A stretch of 64,000 nucleotides of DNA from a beta proteobacterium AAP51 (GCA_001295905.1 LJHT01000056.1:36120-100119), one strand, 5' to 3'. Shown: positions 7,507 through 16,664, counted from the stretch's first letter. Notes: generated from the letters alone by a model not told the origin. Numbers and translations are program-made.

Positions 7507-8535
7507 TCAGCCGTCCTGAAGCACCCGGCGGGCCAGCGCCTCGCCACTGAGCCAGGCCCGTTCCACGCCTTCGGGCAAAGCTTCGGGTGAAGCTGCTGGT
7601 GAAGGGCTGCCGGCGGGCACGCCGCCCCAGGCGTCGCCGCAGCTGCCTAGGCGCAGCGTGGCGTCCCAGCCGCAGGCGCCGGGTGCCGGGGCCACCACCT
7701 GGGCATAGCGCCAGCGGTGTGCCACGGCATGCGGCGCCGGCCCGTCGCGGCCGGTGTGGGCCGCCAGGGCCTGCTGCAGCCTTGCTGCGGCTTCCTCTGC
7801 CGTCAGCTCCAGGTGCGCTGCGCTCCAGGCGGGGGTGGCGTGCAGCACCCAGCGCTGCCAGGGCGTTGCCGGGTGCGCTGGCCCGCCCGGCAGGCTGCTG
7901 ACGTCCACCACCTCGGCCAGCACGCCTTGCGCGGCCAGCGCAGGCAACGCCAAGGGGCTTGGCAGGGCCGGGGCCTGGTCGGCCGGCCAGGCCAGCATCA
8001 GGGTCCAGCAGGGCTGGCCGTGCACGTCGGCCAGTGCCTGCTGCAGCAGCGCGCTGGCGCTGCACAGCGGCCGCGCCTGCTCGGCCGGCACGGCCAGCAG
8101 CAGCACCTCGAAACGCTCGGGCAGCGCGCCGTGTTCGGCCGTGGCCAGCAGCCACAGGCCTTCGGCATCACGCAAGGGCGGCAGCACGGTGTGTTCGGTG
8201 CGCAGCGCCAGGCCCTGGGCCAGCTGGCGGGCCAGGGCGTTCATCGTCGGCAGGCCGTGGCCGCGGCCGGTGGCGCCGGCTTGTTCCCAGCCGTGTACCC
8301 AGCCTTGTGCGGCCCAGTGCAGAAAGGCCTCGCGGAAGGCCGGCCCCTGCACCGCAAAGCTGGCCACGCCGTGGTGGAAGGGCCCCGTTTCACTGCGCCG
8401 GGTGGCGCAACGGCCGCCCGGGCCGCGACTTTTTTCGAACACGGTGACCGCATGGCCGGCCGCGGCCAGCCGGCCGGCCGCCGTCAGCCCGGCGATGCCG
8501 GCGCCGATGACGGCCACACGAAGAGCAGCAGGCAT
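7507..8535 (-). CDS. Renalase-like NAD(P)/FAD-dependent oxidoreductase
   Basis: A 342-residue flavoprotein. The N-terminus has the Rossmann dinucleotide motif VAVIGAGIAGLTAAGRLAAAG (residues 7-27), followed by FEKSRGPGGRCATRR (about 33-47), the signature of the COG3380/renalase-like group. A second FAD contact, DAWGGVPAGS, lies near the C-terminus. The substrate is unknown; relatives oxidise dihydropyridine-type NAD(P)H isomers or remain uncharacterised. It is cytoplasmic, with no signal peptide. A 66-residue gene lies 12 bases upstream on the same strand, so the two are likely co-transcribed. Confidence 0.85.
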   Translation of the reverse strand: MPAALRVAVIGAGIAGLTAAGRLAAAGHAVTVFEKSRGPGGRCATRRSETGPFHHGVASFAVQGPAFREAFLHWAAQGWVHGWEQAGATGRGHGLPTMNALARQLAQGLALRTEHTVLPPLRDAEGLWLLATAEHGALPERFEVLLLAVPAEQARPLCSASALLQQALADVHGQPCWTLMLAWPADQAPALPSPLALPALAAQGVLAEVVDVSSLPGGPAHPATPWQRWVLHATPAWSAAHLELTAEEAAARLQQALAAHTGRDGPAPHAVAHRWRYAQVVAPAPGACGWDATLRLGSCGDAWGGVPAGSPSPAASPEALPEGVERAWLSGEALARRVLQDG

Positions 8536-8547
8536 GCGCAGGGGCCC

Positions 8548-8748
8548 TCAGGCTTCGAACAAAGGCGGCTGCTGCAGTTCGGCGTCGAGGTTCATCAGCA
8601 CGCTGGCCAGCGACAGCGCCCGCCACAAGGGCTCAGGCATCTGCAGGATGGCCTCGGGCGTGCGCGCTTCGGCGATGTAGGCGCCGATGTCGTGGTGCTG
8701 TTCGGGCGACAGCAGCCGCAGGGTGAGCATCTCGTCGAGGGTCTTCAC
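8548..8748 (-). CDS. Small helical protein (66 aa)
   Basis: A 66-residue protein starting at GTG 8748 with a strong GGAAGGAG ribosome site 4 bases upstream, which decides this start over longer frames. It starts MKTLDEMLTL and ends PPLFEA; the predicted structure is mostly helical (LLSPEQHHDIGAYIAEA, LWRALSLASVLMNLDAEL). It is placed directly before the renalase-like gene. I do not recognise the family, and there is no signal peptide or membrane segment. Confidence 0.65.
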   Translation of the reverse strand: MKTLDEMLTLRLLSPEQHHDIGAYIAEARTPEAILQMPEPLWRALSLASVLMNLDAELQQPPLFEA

Positions 8749-8838
8749 GGGGCTCCTTCCTTCACGGCGGTTCGCGGCCGGCGGCGCACGGCGCTGCTTC
8801 GCTGGGCATTGTCGCGGCGGCTGCGCGGGCGTGCTCGC

Positions 8839-8866
8839 GCGGGGCTGATGCTGCGGGGCTGATGCC
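8839..8866 (+). repeat. 14-bp direct tandem repeat
   Basis: Two adjacent near-identical copies of GCGGGGCTGATGC(T/C) at 8839-8852 and 8853-8866, in the 162-base gap upstream of the 66-residue gene. It could be a paired binding site or a slippage duplication. Nothing else is visible in this gap. Confidence 0.5.
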
Positions 8867-8910
8867 ACGTGGCCCCAGGGCTGCCGTGTGCCGATGGCCA
8901 GACCACCCGC

Positions 8911-9357
8911 TCACAGCTGGTACATCGGCACTTCCAGCGCCTGCGTCAGCGGGTGTTCGGGGCCGCCTCGTGAACGCGCCAGCGTGTGCAGGCCGGGCAG
9001 GTTCCGTGTTTCGCGCGGAATCCAGTAGACGCGGCCCTGCTTCGTGCGCACGCGGATGGCCGGCAGCAGCGGGAAGAGCCGCGCGTGCCGGGCCTCGACG
9101 ATGTCTTCCCAGGCCACGCGGCCGCGCCAGCCCCAGGCGTCGTTCAGCACCAGCCCCTCGGGCCCCGCGCGCGTGGGCAGCAGCTGGTACATCGCCAGCA
9201 CCAGCACCGCCGCCAGCAGCATCAGCGGCCAGGTCTGCGGCCACGAGAAGGCTTCGCCCTGCAGCCACGACCAGCCGCTGGCCGCCACCGCCCCGGCCGT
9301 GAGGCCCGGAAAGGCCTGTCGCCACAGGGCAGGCAGGCGGGTGGGGAAGCTCTGCAT
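8911..9357 (-). CDS. Membrane protein with PH-like cytoplasmic domain
   Basis: A 148-residue protein. Residues about 17-35 and 42-60 form two hydrophobic segments (the second is WPLMLLAAVLVLAMYQLL). They are followed by a C-terminal domain of about 80 residues (GLVLNDAWGWRGRVAWEDIVEAR, IRVRTKQGRVYWIPRET) that resembles bacterial PH-like domains of two-helix membrane proteins. ATG 9357 was chosen because the frame upstream of it overlaps the cyanophycinase coding sequence. The function is unknown. It follows the cyanophycinase by 20 bases on the same strand and may be co-transcribed. Confidence 0.68.
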   Translation of the reverse strand: MQSFPTRLPALWRQAFPGLTAGAVAASGWSWLQGEAFSWPQTWPLMLLAAVLVLAMYQLLPTRAGPEGLVLNDAWGWRGRVAWEDIVEARHARLFPLLPAIRVRTKQGRVYWIPRETRNLPGLHTLARSRGGPEHPLTQALEVPMYQL

Positions 9358-9377
9358 GCCGGTGCGGCCCGTGCGCT

Positions 9378-10220
9378 TCAGGTCTTGGGCACGTTCAACG
9401 CGCCGGCTTCGGCCACGCGCGTGTGCAGGTTGAAGGTGGCGCCCTGCGTCAGGATGTGCAGCTTCACGCCCAGCAGGCACACGGGCCGGCCTTCGTTCAC
9501 CGTGTCCATGCTGCTGAACTGCACCCCGGCGGCGTCCACCACCGTGATGCCGCCCGAGCCTTCCACGTGCACGGTGTTGTCGGGCGCGATGAAGGCGGCG
9601 GTGTCTTCATCCAGCCCGATGCCCACCGCAAACGGGTTGTAGGCCAGCGCGGTGAGCAGCCGGCCCAGGCGGTCGCGCTGGCGGAAGTGCTGGTCGATGA
9701 TGAAGCGGTTGGTCAGCCCCAGGCCGGCGGCCAGGCGCACGCTGCCGGCCACGGGCGTGCTGCCCTCGTCGCCGAAGGCGATCATGTGTTCGCTGATGAA
9801 GGCGGCGCCGGCGCTGGTGCCGGCCACGGCCACGCCGGCTGCGTTCATCTGGCGCACGGCCTTCGCGATGGGTGTGCCGCCGATCAACGTACCCAGCCGC
9901 AGCTGGTTGCCGCCGGTGAAGAAGATGCCCGTGGCCTGCTGCAGGCGGTCGAGCCGGCCGGGTTCTTCACAGTCGCGTCGGGTGTCGAAATCGAGCGCGG
10001 TGACGCGCCGGACCCCCAGCTCGGTGAAGATGCGCTCGTAGCGCGGCCCGGTGCTGCGCAGCTGGCTGGCGGTGGGAATGACGACGATGTCGGCCTGGCC
10101 GCCCCCGGCCACCTGCACGAAGCGGTGCAGGATCTGGGGCGCGTTCTCCTTCTCTTCAGCGCCGCCGATGGGAATGATCCACCCGCGCTGCTTGCCTTCG
10201 GCCACCTTGCTGGCACACAT
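9378..10220 (-). CDS. cphB: Cyanophycinase
   Basis: A 280-residue serine exopeptidase of family S51. It hydrolyses the storage polymer cyanophycin to beta-Asp-Arg dipeptides. The nucleophile elbow GTSAGA is near residue 134, preceded by IFFTGGNQLRL (about 99-109), and the N-terminal GWIIPIGGAEEKEN (13-26) is typical for CphB. The length fits the usual 270-290. There is no signal peptide, so it acts in the cytoplasm. No cyanophycin synthetase or isoaspartyl dipeptidase gene lies in the window. A dipeptidase-like relative is the main alternative, but the motifs favour cyanophycinase. Confidence 0.85.
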   Translation of the reverse strand: MCASKVAEGKQRGWIIPIGGAEEKENAPQILHRFVQVAGGGQADIVVIPTASQLRSTGPRYERIFTELGVRRVTALDFDTRRDCEEPGRLDRLQQATGIFFTGGNQLRLGTLIGGTPIAKAVRQMNAAGVAVAGTSAGAAFISEHMIAFGDEGSTPVAGSVRLAAGLGLTNRFIIDQHFRQRDRLGRLLTALAYNPFAVGIGLDEDTAAFIAPDNTVHVEGSGGITVVDAAGVQFSSMDTVNEGRPVCLLGVKLHILTQGATFNLHTRVAEAGALNVPKT

Positions 10221-10266
10221 CCCGTTCTCAGCCCCATCTGCTTGTCGATGGGGAATGATGCCACCG

Positions 10267-10309
10267 CCGCGGGGGCGGGCTGGGCGCAGCCCGGCCCTGG
10301 GGACGCTCA
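10267..10309 (-). repeat. Post-stop GC-rich repeat element, copy B
   Basis: The inverted second copy of the element at 7416-7461. The 27-base core (10275-10301) is identical after reverse complementation. It starts at the stop codon (10307-10309) of the 167-residue hypothetical gene and lies in the 86-base gap before the cyanophycinase. The same placement at two unrelated genes suggests a dispersed 3'-end element. Confidence 0.65.
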
Positions 10310-10810
10310 GAAGCCGCTCAGGCCCAGCGGCGAAAGCTCCAGCAGTTCATCGTCCAGGCACAGCCGCAGCACGCCGCAGCCGGGCGGCACCTCCAGCACG
10401 AAGAGGCCGCTGTCGTCGATGGTGGCCGTGGCCACGGCGTGGGGCGCCAGCGCCGGGCTGCCGCGGCCGCTGGCGGGGGCAGCCTCCAGGGCGTGCAGGC
10501 CGCCGCCGAGGTCGATGTCCAGCGCGGTCTGGATGGGGCCCACGGCCAGCGGCCACCAGCTCGCCACACCCTCGGCGTAGTCGCCGAAGAGCGTGCCGCA
10601 CAGGCGGTAGGTGTGCTTGCTGCAGCGCGGCGGCAGCAGGCGCAGCTGCAGGTCGCAGCTGCCCAGCTGGTAGTGCAGTTGCCTGGGCGGCACCCGGCGC
10701 AGGAAGGCCGGCTCTTCCGGTTCGGGCCATACCGAGGCCAGAACGTGCGCTTCCGGGGTGGGGGGCGGGGCCGTCAGGGCCGGGGCGGGGGCGGCAAGCA
10801 GGGCGTGCAT
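10307..10810 (-). CDS. Hypothetical protein with C-terminal beta-sandwich-like segment
   Basis: A 167-residue protein with no signal peptide. The N-terminal 45 residues are Pro/Ala-rich. The middle (QLHYQLGSCDLQLRLLPP, TYRLCGTLFG) and the C-terminal DDSGLFVLEVPPGCGVLRL segment have the alternation of a small beta-sandwich, resembling carboxypeptidase-regulatory-like domains. I cannot assign a family with confidence. Its stop codon is followed directly by repeat copy B. Confidence 0.6.
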   Translation of the reverse strand: MHALLAAPAPALTAPPPTPEAHVLASVWPEPEEPAFLRRVPPRQLHYQLGSCDLQLRLLPPRCSKHTYRLCGTLFGDYAEGVASWWPLAVGPIQTALDIDLGGGLHALEAAPASGRGSPALAPHAVATATIDDSGLFVLEVPPGCGVLRLCLDDELLELSPLGLSGF

Positions 10811-10946
10811 GGCGGGGTGTGGAGCGTGGCGACGGCTCCACAGAGCGTCCAGGCGCGCGGCTGATACATGCCGTCACGCCTGGGCCCGTCGGACCGGCCC
10901 GGCTTGACCCAGCCCAGCCCGGCCCGGCCGGCGTTCGCCCCCGGGT

Positions 10947-11957
10947 TCAGTCGACCTTGGCGCCCGAGGCCTTCACCACCACCGCCCACTTCTTCGTTTC
11001 AGCCTCGATGAACTTGGCGAAGTCGGCCGGGCTCATGCCGCTGGGGATGGCGCCCTGCGCGAGCAGGCGCTCCTTGATGGCCGGTGCCGCCATCGCCTTG
11101 GCGGTTTCCTGCTGGATGCGCGCTACCACCTCGGCCGGCGTGCCGGCCGGGGCCAGCAGGCCGAACCAGGAGCTGGCTTCGTAGTTGCGCAGCATCAGGC
11201 CGCCGGCCTCGGCCACCGTGGGCAGGTCGGGCAGGGCCTGCGAGCGCACGCCGCTGGTGACGGCCAGCGCCTTCAGCCGGCCGCTCTTGATGTGCGGCAT
11301 GGCGCTGGGCAGGTTGTCGAACATCAGGTCGACGTTGCCGGCCATCAGGTCGATGAGGGCCGGGCCGCTGCCGCGGTAGGGCAGGTGCAGCATGAAGGTG
11401 CTGGTCAGGCTCTTGAAGAGCTCGGCCGCCAGGTGGATGCTGGTGCCGTTGCCGGAGCTGGCCACGTTCAGCTTGCCGGGGTTGGCGCGCGCCGCGCGGA
11501 TGAGGTCGACGATGTTGTTCACGCCGTACTTCTGCGCCGAGCCCGGGTTCATCACCACCACGTTGGGCACGCCCGCCACCAGCGTGATGGGGGCGAAGTC
11601 CTTCACCGCGTCGTAGGGCATCTTCGGGTAAAGGCTCGGGTTGATGGCCTGCGTGCCCACCGTGCCCATCAGCAGCGTGTAGCCATCGGCGGCCGACTTG
11701 GCCACCTCGGCCGCGCCGGTGTTGCCGCCGGCGCCCGGCTTGTTGTCCACCACGAAGGGCTGGCCGAAGGCCTTTTGCAGCTCGGGCGCGATGGCCCGGG
11801 CCAGGATGTCGGTGGTGCCGCCGGCCGCGAACGGCACCACGATGCGCACCGGCTTGGCGGGCCACCCGCCGGCCTGGGCGAAGGCCAGGGTCGAGGCCTG
11901 CGGCCCCAGCAGGGCCAGCAGCGAGGCAGAGGCGAGAACTTGGCGGCGGTTGCTCAT
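10947..11957 (-). CDS. Bug-family tripartite tricarboxylate transporter substrate-binding protein
   Basis: A 336-residue periplasmic binding protein of the Bug/TctC family. Residues 1-28 are a signal peptide (cleavage near AFAQA). The mature protein shows the family hallmarks [33 protein letters not shown] and a [24 protein letters not shown] block. Bug proteins bind carboxylates and related small molecules. No TctAB membrane genes are adjacent, which is common because these proteins are amplified as orphans in Burkholderiales. It lies 75 bases downstream of a TonB-dependent receptor on the same strand, which may admit the same ligand, but this is inference. Confidence 0.92.
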   Translation of the reverse strand: MSNRRQVLASASLLALLGPQASTLAFAQAGGWPAKPVRIVVPFAAGGTTDILARAIAPELQKAFGQPFVVDNKPGAGGNTGAAEVAKSAADGYTLLMGTVGTQAINPSLYPKMPYDAVKDFAPITLVAGVPNVVVMNPGSAQKYGVNNIVDLIRAARANPGKLNVASSGNGTSIHLAAELFKSLTSTFMLHLPYRGSGPALIDLMAGNVDLMFDNLPSAMPHIKSGRLKALAVTSGVRSQALPDLPTVAEAGGLMLRNYEASSWFGLLAPAGTPAEVVARIQQETAKAMAAPAIKERLLAQGAIPSGMSPADFAKFIEAETKKWAVVVKASGAKVD

Positions 11958-12032
11958 GCGGAGGTGTCGGCAGTGGTGGAAGAAGCGCCGCAGTGTGCCG
12001 CCGCCACCGCCCCGCGCGCGCCCGGGCCTACC

Positions 12033-14408
12033 CTAGAGCTTGAGTTCCAGCCGCAGCTGCCAGTTCACGTAGCTGGGGGCGCTGCTGCGCTGGGTGCTGC
12101 GTTCGGTGATGCCGGCCACCACGGCGTCGTTCACGGTGGTGTTGATGCTGTCACGCGGGTTCAGGTTGCTGCCCAGCAGCCGCAGGCCGGTGTTGGGGTT
12201 CAGCGTCCACAGCACATAGGCGTCCCACACCTGCTTGCTGCTGGTGCTGACGGTCTGGTCGGCCTCCAGCCGCGTGGTGCCGCCGGGCACGTAGTTCAGG
12301 TTGCCGCCCATCGTGAAGGGCAGGCCGCGCAGGCGGTAGTCGGCGCCGATGTTGGCGGTGGCCTTGGCCTGCTGGTCGAGCCGGTTGTCGGGCCCCGGCA
12401 CCGCCTTCACCTTGCTGGTGAAGAACGAGACGTTGCTGCGCATCTCCACCGGCGCGGCGCCGTCGAACAGCTGGTCGAGGCGGAACTTGGCCTCCAGCTC
12501 CAGCCCCGAGGTGGTGGCGTCGCCGATGTTCTGCATGCGCCGCACGAAGCGCGGGAAGGGGCTCCAGCTCACGTTCTCCAGCCGCGTGGAGCCGCGCATC
12601 AGGTTGCTGATCTGGCGATGGAAGAGGTTGGCGCTGAGCACGCCGCCCTGGGGCAGGTAGCGTTCCAACGCGATGTCGATGCCGGTGGCCAGCTCGGGCT
12701 TGAGGTCGGGGTTGCCGGCGCGGTCGGGCGCGGTTTCGATGTTGCTGCCGGTGTCCGGGTCGTAGTCGCGGTTGATGGTGGGCCGCGCGATCAGGTTGCC
12801 CAGGTCGGGGCTGCGGTAGCTGCGCGTCAGGCTCAGGCGCACCTGGTCGCGGCCCTTGGGGTCGGGCTTCCACACGGCGAACAGCAGCGGCGTCCAGACG
12901 CTGCTGCGGTTGGTAGGCCGGCCGCCGATGGTGGCGCTGTCGCCACGCGTGGTGATGCCCTCCCAGCGCAGGCCGACCTGCGCGGCCCAGTGCGGATTGA
13001 TGTTCCACTCGTCCTGGGCAAAGGCGGCCAGGCGCAGGGTGCTGGCCTGCAGCTCATCGCCGAAATCGGCCAGCACGGGCGCGCCGTTCTGCAGCGAGCG
13101 TCGGGCCTCGCTGCGCCGCGAGGCGTCGATGTCGAAGCCGCCCACCAGGTTGTGCTCGCCGCCTTGCTCGTTGCCGCCGGCCAGACCGCTGAACTTCAGC
13201 TTCAGGTCGAGGTTGCTCTGGCGCGTGCGGCTGTTGTCCAGCAGCGTGCGCGCGGGCGTGGTGCCGCCGCTGTTGAAGTCGTTGCGCAGCGTCTCGTTCT
13301 CGCTGCGGAACACGCCGCCGCCGCCGTTGAGCTCGGCGCGCACCGCGCCCAGGCGCTGGCGGTATTGGGCGTTCAGCCGGGCGTTGGTGAAGCTCACCTC
13401 GCTCTGGCTGTTGCCGAAGTCGTACAGCACGCGCGCCCCGGGGCGCTGCAGCGCCTGCACCAGCACGTTCTGGCTGCGCGTCTTGCCCTGGGCGTGGAAG
13501 ATGGAAGGCGTCAGCGCCAGCAGGTCGCCGGTGCCTTCGCCCAGGCGCCATTGCAGCCGGCTGGTGAAGTTGCCGCCGGTGCGTTCGTCGCTGCTGGTGC
13601 TGGTGGTGGTGCGGTCTTCCAACAGCGCGCCGGTGGCGGCGTTGGCCACCGTGGTGCGGGTCTGGTTGTCGTTGTTCTGCCGGCGCTGGAAGACCGAGCC
13701 CGAGAGGTTGTAGGTGAGGTCGCCCGCGCTGTTGTTGTGTGTCCAGTTCACGCCCGGCGAGATGCGGCCGTCTTCGATGCCGAAGCCCAGGCGCAGGTCG
13801 TTCAGGCGCACGCGGAAGCCTTCGCGCGTGATGATGTTGATGGTGCCGGCGATGGCCCGCGCGCCGGTTTCGGCGGTGGGCGCGCGCAGGATCTCGATGC
13901 GCTCCACCTGCTCGGGCGTCAGGCTTTCCAGGCTGAAGCCCGGCGGCAGGCGCTGGCCGTCGATCAGCAGCTGCGTGAAGCCGCCGCCCAACCCGCGCAG
14001 GCGCGGCGGGCCGCCACGGCCGGGGGCGCCGGGCGTGGTGACGCCGGGCAGGCGCCGCAGCACCTCGCCCACGGTGGCATCGCCGAACTTGTCGATCTCT
14101 TCGCGGCCGATGATGATCTTGGCGGCCGTGGACTGCCGGCGCTGCGTGGTCTCGTTGTCGCGGCCGCCGGTGATCTCGATGCGCTGCGAAGGGCTGGCCG
14201 GCGTGCCGGCAGCAGGTGCAGTGGCCGGCGCCGTGGCAGCGGCGGGCGCAGCCGCGGGGCGCGCAGCAGGCGCCGAAGCGGCCGCTGCCGGCGGCGCGGC
14301 GCTGCCTGGGCGGTTGGGGGCGGTGGGGGTCTGAGCGAGGGCGGCGCCGGTGGCGGCCAGGGCCAGGCAGGGCGCCAGCTGGTGGCGCAGGGTCTTGTAG
14401 GAAGGCAT
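12033..14408 (-). CDS. TonB-dependent outer-membrane receptor
   Basis: A 791-residue outer-membrane receptor. Residues 1-25 are a signal peptide (ATGAALAQ). A Pro/Ala-rich low-complexity spacer (about 26-73) precedes the plug domain (about 75-200), with RIEITGGRDNETTQRRQ as TonB-box-like region, LRRLPGVTTPG, LIDGQRLPPGF and the VERIEILRAP plug motif. The rest is a 22-strand-type barrel ending in an aromatic/hydrophobic LRLELKL strand. The ligand is unknown; no siderophore genes are nearby. The spacer is unusually long compared with most receptors. The adjacent Bug gene suggests uptake of an organic ligand rather than iron. Confidence 0.9.
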   Translation of the reverse strand: MPSYKTLRHQLAPCLALAATGAALAQTPTAPNRPGSAAPPAAAASAPAARPAAAPAAATAPATAPAAGTPASPSQRIEITGGRDNETTQRRQSTAAKIIIGREEIDKFGDATVGEVLRRLPGVTTPGAPGRGGPPRLRGLGGGFTQLLIDGQRLPPGFSLESLTPEQVERIEILRAPTAETGARAIAGTINIITREGFRVRLNDLRLGFGIEDGRISPGVNWTHNNSAGDLTYNLSGSVFQRRQNNDNQTRTTVANAATGALLEDRTTTSTSSDERTGGNFTSRLQWRLGEGTGDLLALTPSIFHAQGKTRSQNVLVQALQRPGARVLYDFGNSQSEVSFTNARLNAQYRQRLGAVRAELNGGGGVFRSENETLRNDFNSGGTTPARTLLDNSRTRQSNLDLKLKFSGLAGGNEQGGEHNLVGGFDIDASRRSEARRSLQNGAPVLADFGDELQASTLRLAAFAQDEWNINPHWAAQVGLRWEGITTRGDSATIGGRPTNRSSVWTPLLFAVWKPDPKGRDQVRLSLTRSYRSPDLGNLIARPTINRDYDPDTGSNIETAPDRAGNPDLKPELATGIDIALERYLPQGGVLSANLFHRQISNLMRGSTRLENVSWSPFPRFVRRMQNIGDATTSGLELEAKFRLDQLFDGAAPVEMRSNVSFFTSKVKAVPGPDNRLDQQAKATANIGADYRLRGLPFTMGGNLNYVPGGTTRLEADQTVSTSSKQVWDAYVLWTLNPNTGLRLLGSNLNPRDSINTTVNDAVVAGITERSTQRSSAPSYVNWQLRLELKL

Positions 14409-14482
14409 GGGGCGCGATTGTGGTGGCGCGCGCCCGAGGTTTCAGGCGCAGGGACGTCCGGGAAGGGCGGGTTTGCTTTTCT

Positions 14483-16606
14483 TCACGCAGGCAGGCGCTG
14501 TGCCGGGGCTTCGGCTTGCTGGCCCGGTTCCGCCCCTGCACCCGGGCCGGGGCCCGGCGCTGCGCCTGGCGGCAGGGTGGGGTCGGCGGGGCCGTCCAGG
14601 CGCTCCAGCAGCACCCGGCCTTCGTGCCGTGCGAGGTCGAAGTTCAGCTCCAGCGCCTGCAACGCCGCGGCGTCGTGGCCCTGGGCCTGCACGATGCCGG
14701 TGGCGTTGTTGCGGCCCTGGTTCTTGGCCGTGTACAGCGCCATGTCCACCAGGTTGATGGCGCGGTCCAGCGACAGCGGCAGCCGGGCCGGCGGCAGCGG
14801 GAAGCAGGCATAGCCCACCGACACCGTGACGCGCAGCGCCGTGCCGCCGGGCAGCGCCACGGGCGTGCCGCCCACGGCGTGCAGCACGCGCCGGGCCAGT
14901 GCCTGCATGGCGGCCGGTGCCAGCGCGGCGGTGCTGCCCCCCAGGCAGACGATGAACTCCTCGCCGCCCCAGCGCACCACCAGCCCGGGCGGGCCCACGA
15001 TCTCCGCCAGGCGGCGCGCCACCTCCACCAGCACGGCGTCGCCGGCGGCATGGCCATGGTGGTCGTTCACGCGCTTGAAGTGGTCGATGTCCAGCAGCAG
15101 CAGCGCCCCTTCGAAATGCGGCGGGCCTCCGCGCGGGGCCATGGTCTCGTGCAGGCCGCGCCGGTTGTGCAGGCCGGTGAGCGGGTCGCGGTGGCTCTGG
15201 GCGCGCAGCAGGGCCTGGTTCCTCTCCAGGCGGCTGCGCAAGCGGCGCACGCGGTGGTAGACCACCGCCACCAGCACGCCGGCCAGCAGCAGCACGACGG
15301 CGCCGGCCGCCCACACCTTTTGCAGCGCGACGCGGTTGGCCAGCTGCGCCGTCACCAGCGTGCGTTCGCGCTGCAGCTGTTCCAGCTTGCGCTGCTGGGC
15401 CTCGTGGTCGAAGCGGCGGCGCAGCTCGGCCAGGGCGGCCTCGCGGTTGGCGGCCATGATCTCGGCGGCAAGCTGGCGTTCCTGGTGGAAGAGCCGCAGC
15501 GCGGTGGGCAGGTCGCCGGCAGCGGCGAAGGCGTCGCCGAATTCGCGCAGCGCCAGCGCCAGGTCGGCCGTGGCGCCGCCGGCACGGTAGGCCACCAGCA
15601 CGCCTTCCATCTGCTGCCGGGCCTGCGCCAGCTGGCCCAGGTGGATGCGGGCCAGCGCCGCGTTGTGCAGCAGCACGCGCTCGACGCGGTGGTCGCCATG
15701 CCGGCGCGCCGTGGGCAGGGCTTCGCCCACCGCTTTCAGGGCCAGCGCCGGCTGGCCCAGCGCCACCAGCACGTCCGACAGGTTGGCCAGGTGGGTGGCT
15801 TCCAGACGCGGCGAACCGCCCTGGCGCGCCAGCGCGAGGCCGGCGTTGGCGGCGCGGCGCGAGGCTTCGTTGTCGCTGCGCCGGCGCTGAATGCGGGTGT
15901 CGAAGGCCTGCACGCGCGAGCGCAGCAGCGGGTCGCCGTCGGCGCGGGCCAGGCGCAGCGCCTGCGCGAAGAGGCGCTGCTCGGCGGCGGCATCGCCTTG
16001 CAGGCCGGCCATGTCGGCCGCGGCAGCCAGCGCCTGGGCCTGGCGCGCGCGGTCGCCGGCGCCTTCGGCCAGCGCGGCAGCGGCCTGCGCGTGTTCGAGG
16101 GCGGCGCTGTTCAGGCCGCGGCGGCGGTCCTGGCGCGCCAGCAGCATCAGGGCTTGCCAGTGCGCGCGGTGGTCGCAGCTTGCTTGCGCCGTGCAGGCGG
16201 CTTCATAACCCTGCACGGCGGCGGTGGCGGCTTCCAGGGCCAGCGCGGCATGGCCTTGCGCATCGGCAGCTTCGGCGCGCACCAGCGCGGCGTCGGCGGC
16301 GGCCATGGGGTCGGGCGCCAGCGCGGCCAGCGCCAGCAGCGCCGCGTGCAGCTCGTCGGCCAGGTCGGCCGAGGCCGCCACCAGCCCGCGCGCGCGCAGC
16401 AGCGCCCGCCTGTCTTCGGCCGCGGTGGCTTGCGCCGCCAGTTCGGTGAAGCGCTGCAGGGCCCGCTGCGGTTCGTCCAGGCCCTGCTGCACCCAGGCGT
16501 CCAACTCTTGCGCCAGCGCCGCGCGGTCCTGGCCCGCGGCCGGGGCTGCGCTCCACAGCCCCAGCGTGACCACGGCCGCGGCCAGCAGGCGGGTGGCCCA
16601 GCTCAC
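14483..16606 (-). CDS. TPR-containing diguanylate cyclase (GGDEF), membrane-bound
   Basis: A 707-residue protein starting at GTG 16606. Its signal segment (SWATRLLAAAVVTLGLW, cut near APAAG) precedes a periplasmic region of TPR-like helical repeats (about 30-420), one membrane helix (VWAAGAVVLLLAGVLVAVVY) and a GGDEF domain. The active site is RWGGEEF near residue 549, and HRDPLTGLHNRRG and LLLDIDHFKRVND are intact, so c-di-GMP synthesis is likely. It follows a second protein of the same architecture after 58 bases. The ribosome site at the GTG is weak, so the start is uncertain. The C-terminal tail is Pro/Gly/Ala-rich. Confidence 0.85.
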   Translation of the reverse strand: MSWATRLLAAAVVTLGLWSAAPAAGQDRAALAQELDAWVQQGLDEPQRALQRFTELAAQATAAEDRRALLRARGLVAASADLADELHAALLALAALAPDPMAAADAALVRAEAADAQGHAALALEAATAAVQGYEAACTAQASCDHRAHWQALMLLARQDRRRGLNSAALEHAQAAAALAEGAGDRARQAQALAAAADMAGLQGDAAAEQRLFAQALRLARADGDPLLRSRVQAFDTRIQRRRSDNEASRRAANAGLALARQGGSPRLEATHLANLSDVLVALGQPALALKAVGEALPTARRHGDHRVERVLLHNAALARIHLGQLAQARQQMEGVLVAYRAGGATADLALALREFGDAFAAAGDLPTALRLFHQERQLAAEIMAANREAALAELRRRFDHEAQQRKLEQLQRERTLVTAQLANRVALQKVWAAGAVVLLLAGVLVAVVYHRVRRLRSRLERNQALLRAQSHRDPLTGLHNRRGLHETMAPRGGPPHFEGALLLLDIDHFKRVNDHHGHAAGDAVLVEVARRLAEIVGPPGLVVRWGGEEFIVCLGGSTAALAPAAMQALARRVLHAVGGTPVALPGGTALRVTVSVGYACFPLPPARLPLSLDRAINLVDMALYTAKNQGRNNATGIVQAQGHDAAALQALELNFDLARHEGRVLLERLDGPADPTLPPGAAPGPGPGAGAEPGQQAEAPAQRLPA

Positions 16607-16664
16607 TGGACGACCCGCCGCATGGCGTGCTGCGGGATGAGCGCTTGGGCGCGGCCCGGCGCGC

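Noticed and set aside
11292..14813. Very long open frame on the plus strand across the Bug and TonB receptor genes
   Set aside because: It is antisense to two clear genes and its product is a low-complexity Ala/Gly/Val/His/Arg sequence, the usual artefact of high-GC codon use.
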